A stretch of 64,000 nucleotides of DNA from M3 sp045133615 (GCA_045133615.1 JBGUUQ010000025.1:3314-67313); one strand, 5' to 3'. Shown: positions 44,362-54,701, counted from the stretch's first letter. The notes: a model not told the origin generated them from the sequence alone. A program made the numbers and translations.

Positions 44362-45122
44362 ACGCCGAAAAGTTCGCAAGCCGATGTCGTAGTGACAGTC
44401 TCCACTTCCTTAATGTCTATCCCCAACACATTTGCCACATAAGCAGCCGTGTGCACAATATATGCACTCTCATTTCGTCGACCTCGGTGAGGAACGGGAG
44501 CCAAATACGGGGAATCGGTTTCAAGCAAAATTCGATTCAATCCGATTGCCGGCAACACATCGCGCAATTTTGAATTTTTAAACGTAACTATCCCATTGAT
44601 TCCGAAATAGAAATCACCGCGACAGCGGATTTTTTCCACATCGTCGACCGTACCGCCGAAACTATGAAACACCCCTCGTAGCATCTTTTCCGCTCGGTCA
44701 AGAACATCAAGTATCTCATCAAGACCCTCACGGCAGTGAATTATTATCGGAAGATTACAGTCCGTAGCCCATTTCACCTGACGTGCAAACACCTCTAACT
44801 GCTCATTGCGGTACGTTTTATCCCAATATAAATCGATTCCGATTTCACCTATGGCAACATAATTTCCGTTGCAGAGTTCATTGTATATCGCATTTAAATC
44901 AGCCTCCCAATTGTCTCCCACCTCGGTAGGATGCAATCCCATTGCCATCGCCACATTCGACGGAAAAGCTGCTTGTAGACGCTTCATCGGCTCTATTGTA
45001 GATAAATCAACATTCGGAAATATCATTTTCTCCACACCGGCATCGATTGCACGGCGTACTGCATCCTCCGGAGTCGGTTGAAATTCATCTAAATACAGAT
45101 GTGTATGCGTATCTATAATCAT
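44358..45122 (-). CDS. TatD-family metal-dependent deoxyribonuclease/hydrolase
   Basis: This 254-aa TIM-barrel hydrolase has the family metal ligands: DTHTH near the N-terminus, the Glu in IGEIGID, His in PIIIHCRE, His in VFHSFGGT and Asp in LLETDSPYLAP. TatD proteins act as 3'-5' exonucleases or related hydrolases. It lies 4 bp after the prenyl synthase gene on the same strand, and the two are probably cotranscribed. Confidence 0.93.
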   Translation of the reverse strand: MIIDTHTHLYLDEFQPTPEDAVRRAIDAGVEKMIFPNVDLSTIEPMKRLQAAFPSNVAMAMGLHPTEVGDNWEADLNAIYNELCNGNYVAIGEIGIDLYWDKTYRNEQLEVFARQVKWATDCNLPIIIHCREGLDEILDVLDRAEKMLRGVFHSFGGTVDDVEKIRCRGDFYFGINGIVTFKNSKLRDVLPAIGLNRILLETDSPYLAPVPHRGRRNESAYIVHTAAYVANVLGIDIKEVETVTTTSACELFGV

Positions 45123-45126
45123 CCTG

Positions 45127-46098
45127 TTATTTGTTTCGGCAACTTGAATCTTTCACAATCGACACAAAGAAGTCTCTGGAGTCCTCATTCAATTCAAGTC
45201 GGTCAAGAGCGTCAATTGCTTTTTTCCCATACTCTTCCACCGCCTCACGGCATTTCTGTCCCACACCATATTCATTATACAATGTTGTGACAGTCTCGAT
45301 TTTCACTGCATCATCAATATCCGAAGCAAGCGTATGCAGCAGTTCTTCTCGCTGAGGCTGTTCAAGGCTGTTCAGCAAAGTAATCAGCAGATACGTCTTT
45401 TTGGCATTCACAATGTCGCCTCCTATTTTCTTTCCAAATACCTTCGGGTCGCCAAACGTATCGAGCCAATCATCTTGCAACTGAAACGCAAGACCAAGAT
45501 TGATACCGAAATCATACAGTGCTTTTCTCTGTTGAGAATCGGCACCTGCCATGATTGCACCAAGTTCACACGCACAACCAAGCAATACCGATGTCTTCAA
45601 CCGTATCATCTCCATGTATTCATCGAGCAATACATCCATACGATTCTCAAAATCCATATCATATTGCTGCCCGTCATATACCTCCATCGCAGTACGATGA
45701 AACAGCTCCAACAACTCCCCTGCCTTTTCCCCGGCATTACGAGCCATCAACTGAGCCGCCATCGTCAACATTGCATCACCCGACAAAATAGCTGTAGCCT
45801 CGTTCCATTTACGATGTACCGTTGGTTTGCCACGGCGCATATCCGCACGATCCATCACATCGTCATGAAGCAATGTAAAGTTATGAAACATTTCGATACC
45901 GAGAGCTTGATTCACCGCCTCTCTATAATCTCCGCCAAGAGCGGCACAAGAAGCCAGCAACAACACCGGGCGGATACGTTTTCCTCCACAGTCAAGAGTA
46001 TATGCAATCGGTTCATAAAGACCTGCGGGCTGCTCCGGGTACTTAATACCTGCAACGGCAGCATTTACATAATCAATCAGGATATTGCGAGTTACCAT
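45127..46098 (-). CDS. Polyprenyl (farnesyl/geranylgeranyl) diphosphate synthase
   Basis: This 323-aa trans-prenyl synthase condenses isopentenyl diphosphate units. The first Asp-rich motif reads LLHDDVMDRADMRRGKP and the second LQDDWLD. The GKRIRP motif is also present. Chain length cannot be set with certainty from the sequence; by residues before the first motif it is of the short-chain type. A minus-strand TAAATTTG (46123-46130) is a possible -7 box. Confidence 0.92.
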   Translation of the reverse strand: MVTRNILIDYVNAAVAGIKYPEQPAGLYEPIAYTLDCGGKRIRPVLLLASCAALGGDYREAVNQALGIEMFHNFTLLHDDVMDRADMRRGKPTVHRKWNEATAILSGDAMLTMAAQLMARNAGEKAGELLELFHRTAMEVYDGQQYDMDFENRMDVLLDEYMEMIRLKTSVLLGCACELGAIMAGADSQQRKALYDFGINLGLAFQLQDDWLDTFGDPKVFGKKIGGDIVNAKKTYLLITLLNSLEQPQREELLHTLASDIDDAVKIETVTTLYNEYGVGQKCREAVEEYGKKAIDALDRLELNEDSRDFFVSIVKDSSCRNK

Positions 46099-46187
46099 AT
46101 ATTTAGATTGTCTTTAGTCTTACAAATTTACAACTTATCCCCCACATTTCACGATTGTAGACAAATATTTCGTATCTTCGCAGAGAA

Positions 46188-46670
46188 ATGACATCGCTTC
46201 GCATTCTAAATATCGCCATTATACTAATCTCATTCATGGCTTGTGGTCGCTCCGGCTCTGATAGAGTCGATTGGATTTCTTATGCCAATGATTCATCGGC
46301 AAGTGATTTTGCAGAAGCTGTTACCAATCAAACCTCTCCGAATAATGTCGCAGCCATTTATGTGGAGTATCTCACCGCTGTTACTTCTTCTGAGCAAGGA
46401 GAAAAAGCAAAAGAAATACTATCGGAAATCCAACTTCAGTACGATGAATCCGACAAGAACTTATTTATATCCGAAGTCGACCGACTTGCCTCATCTTTAC
46501 CGGTAGACACACTTGCTCATATCGTCACGCTTACATCATCCCCCGCTTCACTCGGTCGATGGTTGCGCCACGAAAAATCGTCTTATCAACCTTTGATTCA
46601 AGCTATTGCCAATAGTTATTCTTCCGATTCCGTGGCAATTTTCAATCGCTCGCTCTCTTCGGGAGAATAA
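46188..46670 (+). CDS. Small lipoprotein of unknown function
   Basis: I do not recognise this 160-aa protein. It has a lipobox (FMACG, Cys19) and a helical body of about 130 residues ending close to the convergent mutL gene (9 bp). The helix-rich style is loosely like the secreted protein at 34997, but similarity is not established. A TATCTTCG box lies about 15 bp before the ATG. Confidence 0.6.
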   Translation: MTSLRILNIAIILISFMACGRSGSDRVDWISYANDSSASDFAEAVTNQTSPNNVAAIYVEYLTAVTSSEQGEKAKEILSEIQLQYDESDKNLFISEVDRLASSLPVDTLAHIVTLTSSPASLGRWLRHEKSSYQPLIQAIANSYSSDSVAIFNRSLSSGE

Positions 46671-46679
46671 TAGCGATTG

Positions 46680-48557
46680 TCAGACAAACATTCGGGATAT
46701 ATCGTCGATAGAAATAATGCTCATTACCAACCGACCGTCGGGAGTGTAATTAGGTGTCGACAATTTAAACAAGTCGCACAACAAATGCTCCATATCAGCA
46801 ACCGACAATGATTGTCCCGGCTTTATCGCAGCAGCGCGCGCCATCGAAAGAGCCATCTTTTCGTGGAGAGTTTCTCGAATATCCTCTCCTGTTTCCGCTA
46901 CATCATCAATCATCTGCATCACCACATCAGCAGCATTTGCATCTCCAAGGACCGAAGGAGCACCATTCACCGCCCACGAATTATTACCGAGGAATGACAA
47001 ATCAAACCCCGAAGCGTTAAGCTGCTCTATTACGCTCTCAAGAATCACATTTTGAGTAGCGGTAAGATTAAGCACTTCCGGGAATATTATACGTTGAGAT
47101 GCAAGAGCGCCAAGTCTGGCAAGGTCGAGATAACGATCATATAGCACCCGCAAATGCGCACGATGTTGGTCGATGACCATAAGTCCGGATTTCGACGGCG
47201 ACAATATATAGCGTCCTTTCAATTGCATTGCCGACACAGCCGTATCTACCGAATCAATATCAAGGCTCTGCTGCTGAGGCTCTGCTTCAACCGATTCGTC
47301 AAAATCGCCGGCAGACATCGCATTGAGAGCGCTGCCTCGCAATTCACTGTAACCGTCGGCTTTGTTTTTCTCAAAATTGGCATACAACTTTTCCCAATCA
47401 TTGGTAGTCGACTCCACCTGCCTGCGCCACGAGGCATCCGACGATGCCGATTGCCGGAATGGATTATACCCACGATCGATTTCTACATCATGAGTAGCCT
47501 CAGAATTCGGATTGAACGCAGGAATTTCGGGAACATCTACAGCGTCAAAATCTATCGACGGTGCCGCATTGAACTTTCCTAACGCTTCCTTGATAGCGGC
47601 AACCAATATTTGCCAAATCGGCTGTTCATTCTCAAATTTTATCTCGTTTTTGGTCGGATGGATATTCACATCGATAGTTTCGGGATCGACACTGAAATTC
47701 AAGAAATAACACGGTTGCTCATCCGCCGGAATAAGTTGTTCATAACAGGTCATTACCGCTTTATGAAAATACGGATGACGCATATTGCGACCATTGACAA
47801 AGAAATATTGCAACGCATTGCGTTTACGGGCATTCTCCGGTCGTCCGACAAATCCGCTAAGATGCACAAGCGATGTGTCGGTTTCCACAGGCACCATCTG
47901 CTTATCAAGCGATTTGCCAAACAAGTCGACTATTCGTTGCTTCAACGAACCTTTGAGCAACTGATGCACAGTTATATCATTATGTATCAGCAGAAATTCA
48001 ACTTCAGTGTTGACGAGTGCAAGGCGCTCGAACTCACGAAGCACATTCGACATTTCCACCGAATCACTTTTGAGGAACTTTCTCCGGGCCGGGACATTGA
48101 AAAACAAATTTTTCACCATCATATTGCATCCGGGAGCACATGCCTCCGGCTCCTGACTTTCTACCCGTGAAGCATTTATCACAAGTTTCGTTCCTATCGA
48201 ATCATTCGGACGCATCGTGCGCAACTCCACTTGCGCAATCGCAGCTATTGAAGCCAAAGCCTCACCGCGAAATCCCATAGTATGAAGAGCAAACAGATCG
48301 GCTGCTTGAGTGATTTTCGATGTAGAGTGTCGCTCAAATGCAAGGCGGGCATCGGTCGGCGACATTCCGCAACCATTGTCCACCACCTGAATCAACGTTC
48401 GCCCGGCATCTTTGAGGATTATTTTTATTGATGTCGCACCGGCATCTACAGCATTCTCAACAAGTTCCTTTATCACGGATGCCGGACGCTGTATCACTTC
48501 TCCGGCTGCAATCTGATTAGCAACCGAATCGGGCAAAAGTTTGATTATATCGCTCAT
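46680..48557 (-). CDS. mutL: DNA mismatch repair protein MutL
   Basis: This 625-aa protein has the GHKL ATPase motifs: ELVENAVDAGA, DNGCGM and GFRGEALASI, and the MutL transducer domain. The C-terminal dimer domain carries VIDQHRAHLRVLYDR, so the DQHAxxExxxxE endonuclease motif is not kept; it should be an E. coli-like MutL without nicking activity. It is the last gene of a five-gene operon otherwise devoted to the envelope, 38 bp after the OstA-like gene. Confidence 0.96.
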   Translation of the reverse strand: MSDIIKLLPDSVANQIAAGEVIQRPASVIKELVENAVDAGATSIKIILKDAGRTLIQVVDNGCGMSPTDARLAFERHSTSKITQAADLFALHTMGFRGEALASIAAIAQVELRTMRPNDSIGTKLVINASRVESQEPEACAPGCNMMVKNLFFNVPARRKFLKSDSVEMSNVLREFERLALVNTEVEFLLIHNDITVHQLLKGSLKQRIVDLFGKSLDKQMVPVETDTSLVHLSGFVGRPENARKRNALQYFFVNGRNMRHPYFHKAVMTCYEQLIPADEQPCYFLNFSVDPETIDVNIHPTKNEIKFENEQPIWQILVAAIKEALGKFNAAPSIDFDAVDVPEIPAFNPNSEATHDVEIDRGYNPFRQSASSDASWRRQVESTTNDWEKLYANFEKNKADGYSELRGSALNAMSAGDFDESVEAEPQQQSLDIDSVDTAVSAMQLKGRYILSPSKSGLMVIDQHRAHLRVLYDRYLDLARLGALASQRIIFPEVLNLTATQNVILESVIEQLNASGFDLSFLGNNSWAVNGAPSVLGDANAADVVMQMIDDVAETGEDIRETLHEKMALSMARAAAIKPGQSLSVADMEHLLCDLFKLSTPNYTPDGRLVMSIISIDDISRMFV

Positions 48558-48595
48558 ATTCTATTCTGTCTGACTTTTTGGGGTAAAAACAAGCA

Positions 48596-50293
48596 TTATC
48601 GCTTCACTCGGCGTCGTTCACTCGGATCCGGTTCTTTAAGTAGGTCGCGCATCTCTTGAGGCACAACAAATATATCATCCTTGTCCTTTGGTCGAATCGG
48701 CGCATACCATTTGAATTTCGGTTGATAGTAAAGCGATTTCTTTGCCAAATAGAGCGGAGTCGATGTTCCGTTAGGTTCGGGATAGAGCACTAATCTTTCG
48801 ATCTGGCGATTTTTGAAATTCACTTTCAAAAAACTACCCTCGGCGTTTACGATTTTATTAATCGTAGAGTCTTTCTCTTCAGGAAGATATATGGCCACAA
48901 CATTTCCATTGACATCCAGACGGGAAATCTCATTGTTGTCAAAATAGGCCTTCATCTCTCGACCGCTTAATTGGTCGTAAAACTCTTCATCTACATGCTC
49001 CGCCATAAATCCGAAATCGGGAAGCAACGCCCAATCAACGGTCGAATCATTGAAATGCACATTGATTTGATTGCCGAAAATCTGACGGTCGCCACTCCAT
49101 ATGATCGGATGACGATACATATACAAAGTAGAATCATTCTCGTGGAAACTCAACGAGTCACATACTCCTTGCACATCCACTCGCCAAAACCGCACTTTAT
49201 GATACACATTCATTACGTGTGTCGAATCCTCTTTAACCATAAAGGATTGAATTGTATCGCCATGCATATAAAGTGTATCCTCCCTCGAATATTCTTTCGC
49301 CAAGGCCCTACCGGTCACAAACGCACTATCGGTCAACTCGTTATAATATCCATAATCGCCATGAAGCGACGATTTGCGTATGGAATCGGTAAGAATCATA
49401 TTACCGAAGGCCTCCCCATATCCGCGACAACGGTCGTAAAAAAGCGTATCGCCGGTAAGAGTATTACCATTATTCGTCACCACCAATGAGCGAGCATATA
49501 AATCGGCAAGATTGCTGTTGGTATTATACATACCGGAAGAGGTATAGATTGTACCATCCTTACTGATTATTTCAGTCGGGCATACTATTTCCGTTATATG
49601 AGTAGCTGTGCTGTAAGTCAGCGTATCGGTGTACATGCGCAATGAGTCGCGGTCAGATATACTTGTCAACTCCACTCCGGTATAAAAATTAGCCTCCTTT
49701 GTCGACGGACTGTATTCCCCTTGCAACGACTCAAGACGATTTTGCTTATCAGTCAACACTCCGCCAACATCATAATATCCGAGGTCGATCGACATGTCAT
49801 AATTGAAAATATCGGTTTCAAGTTGTACATCTTTGTTTATCAGCCTCACTTTTTTATTCGGGTCGGCATACAATGTTGCCAACTCACTTTCGCCATTATA
49901 GTCAAGTTCATCGGCGAAAACAAAAAGCGTATCGCCCTGCTCCATTTTCACATGCCCGTAAGCATTGATAGAGCCGGTCTTATCATAAAAATACGCACTG
50001 TCGCACGACATATACATGTCTCCTTTGCGGAATTTCACATTCCCGATAAGCATCTGATATTCAGTGCTCACCTTCTCATCCATCACCAATCTGTCGGAAT
50101 GTTCAAGAAACACTTTACCCTCCTGATAGCGATTAGCCGTAGGAATAGTAGGCTGCACATGTTTTCGGTTTTGCTGTTGGGCATTAATGGTTTCAGCTAT
50201 AAACGATGGCATTATAAGTGCCATAAGGCACAGTATCACCGCTGTGGTGCTGTGCCTTAATGTAGATTTATGTCTATTAAGCTTTTGGCTCAT
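48596..50293 (-). CDS. OstA/LptA-like LPS transport protein
   Basis: This 565-aa protein has a signal peptide (about 1-38) and OstA-type beta-jellyroll repeats (about 60-360: RLVMDEKVSTEYQMLIGNVKFRKGDMYMSCDSAYFY), as in LptA and the N-domain of LptD. It is about three times the size of LptA and has no barrel, as is usual in Bacteroidales, where it may form a longer bridge or a part of LptD. It lies 6 bp after the parvulin gene. Together with the permease at 20484 it points to the Lpt route. Confidence 0.88.
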   Translation of the reverse strand: MSQKLNRHKSTLRHSTTAVILCLMALIMPSFIAETINAQQQNRKHVQPTIPTANRYQEGKVFLEHSDRLVMDEKVSTEYQMLIGNVKFRKGDMYMSCDSAYFYDKTGSINAYGHVKMEQGDTLFVFADELDYNGESELATLYADPNKKVRLINKDVQLETDIFNYDMSIDLGYYDVGGVLTDKQNRLESLQGEYSPSTKEANFYTGVELTSISDRDSLRMYTDTLTYSTATHITEIVCPTEIISKDGTIYTSSGMYNTNSNLADLYARSLVVTNNGNTLTGDTLFYDRCRGYGEAFGNMILTDSIRKSSLHGDYGYYNELTDSAFVTGRALAKEYSREDTLYMHGDTIQSFMVKEDSTHVMNVYHKVRFWRVDVQGVCDSLSFHENDSTLYMYRHPIIWSGDRQIFGNQINVHFNDSTVDWALLPDFGFMAEHVDEEFYDQLSGREMKAYFDNNEISRLDVNGNVVAIYLPEEKDSTINKIVNAEGSFLKVNFKNRQIERLVLYPEPNGTSTPLYLAKKSLYYQPKFKWYAPIRPKDKDDIFVVPQEMRDLLKEPDPSERRRVKR

Positions 50294-50299
50294 TCGCTA

Positions 50300-51649
50300 C
50301 TATTTTTTAATCCAGCCTTCGTGCTCAAACTCGCATCCGCGCCATCCGTCTTCGATACGCACATACGTGTCTTTTATCTTCTTGTTTATCCAATTTTTGA
50401 TTATCTCCGATTTGGTAGATTGCTCATACATCTCCTTAATTAACTGATAGTCATCACTAAGATTGGCTTTATGAGCATCGATGCGAGCGGTAAGTTTCAC
50501 AATCGCCACAATATCGCGGTCGCGCTTCGGATCCTTCATGATAAACGGTTCGGAAATTTCTCCGACCTTCATCTTATCTATCACCTTACCCACCTCTTGA
50601 GGAAGATGAGCCATCTCAAATCTCACCGTACCATTCTGTTCGTTGACCATCACACCGCGGCTGTTGCGTGTATCTTTATCTTGCGACACATACATCACAG
50701 CATCTTCAAAGGTCAACTTCTCGGCGAGAATATCGTTACGAACGGTGTCAAGGCGTCCAACTGCGATTTCAAGGTCCTTGTCAGACACTTTCGGGCGAAG
50801 CAATATATGACGGCAATTGATACGGTCGCCACGCTTCTCAATCAATTGAATGATATGAAATCCGTATTCGGTTTCTACAATCTTCGATACTTTTTTGGGG
50901 TCATTAAGGTTGAATGCGACAGCTGCAAATTCAGGTACGAACTGACCACGTCCACGGAATCCGAGTTCACCGCCTCTCACCGAGCTTCCATCTTCCGAAT
51001 AAAGGATAGCCAGTGTCGAAAAATCTGATTCTCCACTTGTCACTTGCTCCGAAAATCCGCGCAAGCGCTCTTTCACCTCCTCGATTTCCTGACGAGGTAT
51101 TACTGGATTAAGCGTAATAATTTGCGCCTCTACTTGCATCGGAACATAAGGAATACTGTCGGCCGGCAATTTGTCGAAATACTTGCGCACATCCGACGGA
51201 GTAGTCTTCAAGTTCTTTGTCAACGAACGCTGAACCTCTTGGATACGATATTGATTGCGTGTCACATCCATCAAGTCTTCGCGCAATTCAGGATAAGGCT
51301 TTCGGAAATATGCCTCAACTTTTTCTCGCGAACCGATATTAGCGACAAAATAGTTCAATCGCGCTTCCACTTGTTGTACCACCATAGCATCCTGTACCTC
51401 TACAGTGTCTATATCAGCCTGATGAAGGAACAATTTATCAATCGCCAATCGTTCGGGTACAAAGCAATAAGGGTCGCCATTAATAGGCGTGCGCTCATAG
51501 AGCATCTGTTGGTATGCCTCTTCTATTTCAGATTTGTAGATAGGCTGGTCGCCGACCACCCATGCCACCTCTTCAACAATATTATTTTGTGCAAAAGCCA
51601 CTAAAGCAGCTCCGGCAAAAGCACATATCGATATAAATTTCAGTTTCAC
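50300..51649 (-). CDS. SurA-like periplasmic peptidyl-prolyl isomerase
   Basis: This 449-aa outer-membrane-protein chaperone has a signal peptide (1-20, ending AFAQ), a SurA N-terminal helical domain, and two parvulin domains. The first (about 170-280) contains YSEDGSSVRGGELGFRGRGQFVPEFAAVAF and the second (about 285-385) contains RHILL and the QDKDTRNSRGVM segment. The length fits SurA. It is the third gene of the operon. Confidence 0.93.
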   Translation of the reverse strand: MKLKFISICAFAGAALVAFAQNNIVEEVAWVVGDQPIYKSEIEEAYQQMLYERTPINGDPYCFVPERLAIDKLFLHQADIDTVEVQDAMVVQQVEARLNYFVANIGSREKVEAYFRKPYPELREDLMDVTRNQYRIQEVQRSLTKNLKTTPSDVRKYFDKLPADSIPYVPMQVEAQIITLNPVIPRQEIEEVKERLRGFSEQVTSGESDFSTLAILYSEDGSSVRGGELGFRGRGQFVPEFAAVAFNLNDPKKVSKIVETEYGFHIIQLIEKRGDRINCRHILLRPKVSDKDLEIAVGRLDTVRNDILAEKLTFEDAVMYVSQDKDTRNSRGVMVNEQNGTVRFEMAHLPQEVGKVIDKMKVGEISEPFIMKDPKRDRDIVAIVKLTARIDAHKANLSDDYQLIKEMYEQSTKSEIIKNWINKKIKDTYVRIEDGWRGCEFEHEGWIKK

Positions 51650-51685
51650 TATTATATTGTTTTACTATGTTATTTCACTTCTTTA

Positions 51686-52546
51686 TCACGATTCCAAATC
51701 GACATAGATCTCGACTACTCCGTCATCCACTCCTCGTTCGTAAAGCGACCGCCGGAGTTCGTGGTCATACTCAATTCTGTGGCGATTGGCAAATTGCTCC
51801 TTGATTATCTCGCGAGCAAATTCAAACGGCATTACAGCTCCCGTCGGGAGATATTCGGTTATATCAAGCAGATAAGTCGAGCCGTCAACCGATACTTCAA
51901 AATTACGATTATTTTTAATAAAAGCATCGACATCCGACCCGAAATTATACGGAATCCTCGATTCTATCTGCAACCAGTCGACCCATCTATCACGAAAATA
52001 GTCATAATGAATAGCTCCGGTGATGCCATATTTCTCAAGATTATCTATATCCTCCGCTTTCCGCGAACGATACCATTTTTTCACATCGGCAAGGCGCGGA
52101 GCGTTATCGGCAATCTTGATATAGATACCTTTTACTATCGGGCGGTCAAGGCGATATTCATTTTTATGCACCTCATAATAGATGCTCAATGAATCTTCAG
52201 TGAAGACATCGTCGGCATGAGTTTCATACATACGCTTTCTATATTCCCACATGATAAGTTCCTTTCGATACTCCTCCACCATTCGGTCTATTGCTGCTGT
52301 ATTACCGATGTTTTTTGAAGCAAGTTCGCTCACAAGTTTATCGTCTATCCAACTGCGGATATATGCGCGGGTAAACTTCACACTGTCCACCTCCGACAAT
52401 CCGAAAGGCATCTGCTTTCGCATCTCGTCTTTGGTCAAAACAGAACTGCCGACTTTAACCAACACATCTTCTTTCTTTACGCCACAGCCCTCTCCACATG
52501 AGCAGAGAAGCAACATTGCGCTAAGAAAGAAGATGTATCGAGTCAT
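51686..52546 (-). CDS. SurA-N-like foldase lipoprotein without clear isomerase domain
   Basis: This 286-aa protein has a lipobox (LLCSC, Cys17) and helical segments like the SurA/PrsA N-domain (VLVKVGSSVLTKDEMRKQMP and a long helix). A middle region in the position of a parvulin domain lacks the usual GGxLG and HILV motifs, so isomerase activity is doubtful. It lies between two real parvulin genes, which supports a chaperone role. The function is inferred from context. Confidence 0.75.
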   Translation of the reverse strand: MTRYIFFLSAMLLLCSCGEGCGVKKEDVLVKVGSSVLTKDEMRKQMPFGLSEVDSVKFTRAYIRSWIDDKLVSELASKNIGNTAAIDRMVEEYRKELIMWEYRKRMYETHADDVFTEDSLSIYYEVHKNEYRLDRPIVKGIYIKIADNAPRLADVKKWYRSRKAEDIDNLEKYGITGAIHYDYFRDRWVDWLQIESRIPYNFGSDVDAFIKNNRNFEVSVDGSTYLLDITEYLPTGAVMPFEFAREIIKEQFANRHRIEYDHELRRSLYERGVDDGVVEIYVDLES

Positions 52547-52593
52547 GATGTTTTCGTCAATGAGGTTTAGACCCCAAAATTACGAAAAAATCC

Positions 52594-54519
52594 TCACTTT
52601 ATTTTCTTTAATACCTTTTTATTTACTTTATACGGGTATTTTGCATGCAATTCTTTAACCCACAAGGATTCAAGATATGTCTGATAATCTGATGTCACTT
52701 GACCTCTAACATCGGCGGCTTCTTCGGGAGCATAAATAATCACTCCCTGATATGAAGTATATCCGGTCCATTTTCCGCTCATCTTAGGAGCGTCTCCGCC
52801 AAACACGAGGTTATCTACAATTGCATTTTCACCCTTTGCAGCTATCACACGCTCCACCTTTACATCTTTGCCAAATTCATCACGAAGCACACGTACCACT
52901 GAGTCGGTCTCAAGATTATTGGATGCAAGATATGAGCTGACAGCCGATTTGATTGAGTCGTTTGTTGTATGGATAATAAAGCCCTTATATTTGGGAGAAT
53001 TCCACTTATATTGAGACTTATTATTGCGGAAATATTCCTCAAGACCTTCTTTATCCTTCGATGCACGATCCCATACATTGCGATTACTTATCTCATAAAG
53101 GAGCATACCATCGCGATATTCGTTGGTCAGATTGCGGAATTCGGGATATTTCTCTGCCAAACAATCTTTTTCGCACTCTAAAGTTGCTTCATCGAGCGCA
53201 TTGTTAACCAATCGGTCAAATGTATCAAGACTACGACGCAATGTTTGCGGCAATCGTGTACGAGCCACTTTTTGCATCACTTCCGACAATGCGATGTTTT
53301 GATCCTCCACCTTCACAATTGGAAGAGTGCTGTTTATATACGTCTCTACCAAAACGGAGTCCAATCCATTGTTAGCCTCGATTGCCTTTTTCACCATATC
53401 GTATGTTGAAGCGACAATTTGGCTGTTGTGCTCGCTTTTAAGGTCGTCAAGACGCATTTTTTCAGCCATTGTACCACGTTCGTCGCGCGACATTGCACCA
53501 AGAATCTCGGAACGGGCTTTGTCTATCGACTTAATTCCTTTGCTGTCAATTTTATGAATGATATGGATGCCGAAACGTGTTCTAAACGGAGTCGAAATAG
53601 AATCGTTTTCAAGCGAAAAAGCCACATCTTCAAATTCAGGCACCATCTCTCCGGCACCAAACCATTGCAACATACCGCCGTTACGGGCAGAACCGTCTTC
53701 CGATTCAGCCTTAGCCATAGCACTGAAATCGGCACCCGCCTTCAATAACGCATAAATGGAATCCATCTCAGCTTCCTTGGCTTTTACAACATCTTCGGAA
53801 GCATCTTGAGGTACTAATTTAAGAATATGCTGAGTAAGAACAGAGCCACGAGCCGGTCGGCGACCATGCAATTTGATAATATGATAACCGAATGGAGTTT
53901 CCATCACAGGAGAAAGCTCACCGATTTCAAGACCATAAGCCACCGACTCAAAAGAATAAGGATAGCGATTTGCGCTCATCCATCCCATGTGTCCGTGATT
54001 ATACTTTACAGACTGGTCGATAGAGTATTTATCGGCAATTGCACCAAAATCAGCACCATTTAGAATCTCGGTACGCAGACTGTCGAGCAAGGCTTTCTGT
54101 CGTTCTGCCGCTGCCGGTGTATTACCCAATCGCACCATTACATGGCTTACATCCACATCCTCTTTCATGCGCTCATACGCTTCATTTATAAGGCTGTCTT
54201 CTACAGCGGCATCACGGAGATAAGGACGAGCCAATTCATCGCGATATCCGTTATATTCATTGATAAATGCCTGAGTGGTATCGATTCCCGCAGCCTCGGC
54301 ATCGGCAACCTTCAGTTTGTATGTGACAAACATATCCACATACTCATCCAAAGTCTGAGGCTGAAGCTGCTGACTGTTGTTTTTCTTATAGAGGTATTCA
54401 AATTCACTCAACGACACATCCTTGCCATTGATTGTCATCAATGTCGGATCATCGTTTTTAGCTGTGGCGGTCAACAAGGTTGCAGTCAACAACGCCACCG
54501 ACATAACTTTTTTATTCAT
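52594..54519 (-). CDS. Periplasmic PpiC/SurA-type peptidyl-prolyl isomerase
   Basis: This 641-aa protein has a signal peptide (1-20), an N-terminal helical domain, and two parvulin domains: about 120-215 (SHVMVRLGN, then DQSVKYNHGHMGWMS) and about 225-325 (QHILKLVPQ, then EDGSARNGGMLQWFGAGEMVPEFEDVAF). A C-terminal helical domain of about 300 residues follows. It is the first gene of the mutL operon. No clear promoter is seen in the 182 bp upstream, which include the guaB terminator. Confidence 0.93.
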   Translation of the reverse strand: MNKKVMSVALLTATLLTATAKNDDPTLMTINGKDVSLSEFEYLYKKNNSQQLQPQTLDEYVDMFVTYKLKVADAEAAGIDTTQAFINEYNGYRDELARPYLRDAAVEDSLINEAYERMKEDVDVSHVMVRLGNTPAAAERQKALLDSLRTEILNGADFGAIADKYSIDQSVKYNHGHMGWMSANRYPYSFESVAYGLEIGELSPVMETPFGYHIIKLHGRRPARGSVLTQHILKLVPQDASEDVVKAKEAEMDSIYALLKAGADFSAMAKAESEDGSARNGGMLQWFGAGEMVPEFEDVAFSLENDSISTPFRTRFGIHIIHKIDSKGIKSIDKARSEILGAMSRDERGTMAEKMRLDDLKSEHNSQIVASTYDMVKKAIEANNGLDSVLVETYINSTLPIVKVEDQNIALSEVMQKVARTRLPQTLRRSLDTFDRLVNNALDEATLECEKDCLAEKYPEFRNLTNEYRDGMLLYEISNRNVWDRASKDKEGLEEYFRNNKSQYKWNSPKYKGFIIHTTNDSIKSAVSSYLASNNLETDSVVRVLRDEFGKDVKVERVIAAKGENAIVDNLVFGGDAPKMSGKWTGYTSYQGVIIYAPEEAADVRGQVTSDYQTYLESLWVKELHAKYPYKVNKKVLKKIK

Positions 54520-54641
54520 TGGTATAAAATATCGATATTATTCAACTTTATGTGAATCGAGTTTATTAAAAACACAATTTAATAACGAGACTCGTCTTCT
54601 TTTATTATATTCGGCAGCAAATTTCCACCGTCCAATCTTAT

Positions 54642-54674
54642 AAAAAAGGGCTTCGACCATATATCGAAACCCTT
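54642..54674 (-). terminator. guaB terminator (minus strand)
   Basis: An 11-bp stem with one G-U pair on the minus strand (54646-54656 with 54664-54674) is followed by six T residues. It separates guaB from the foldase operon. Confidence 0.85.
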
Positions 54675-54701
54675 CTATCTGACGATGATTCTTGTAATCT
54701 A

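Noticed and set aside
45334..46191. Plus-strand open frame of 285 codons antisense to the prenyl synthase gene
   Set aside because: The opposite strand carries both Asp-rich motifs of the synthase; the plus frame is rich in His, Ile and Arg, as expected of a shadow.
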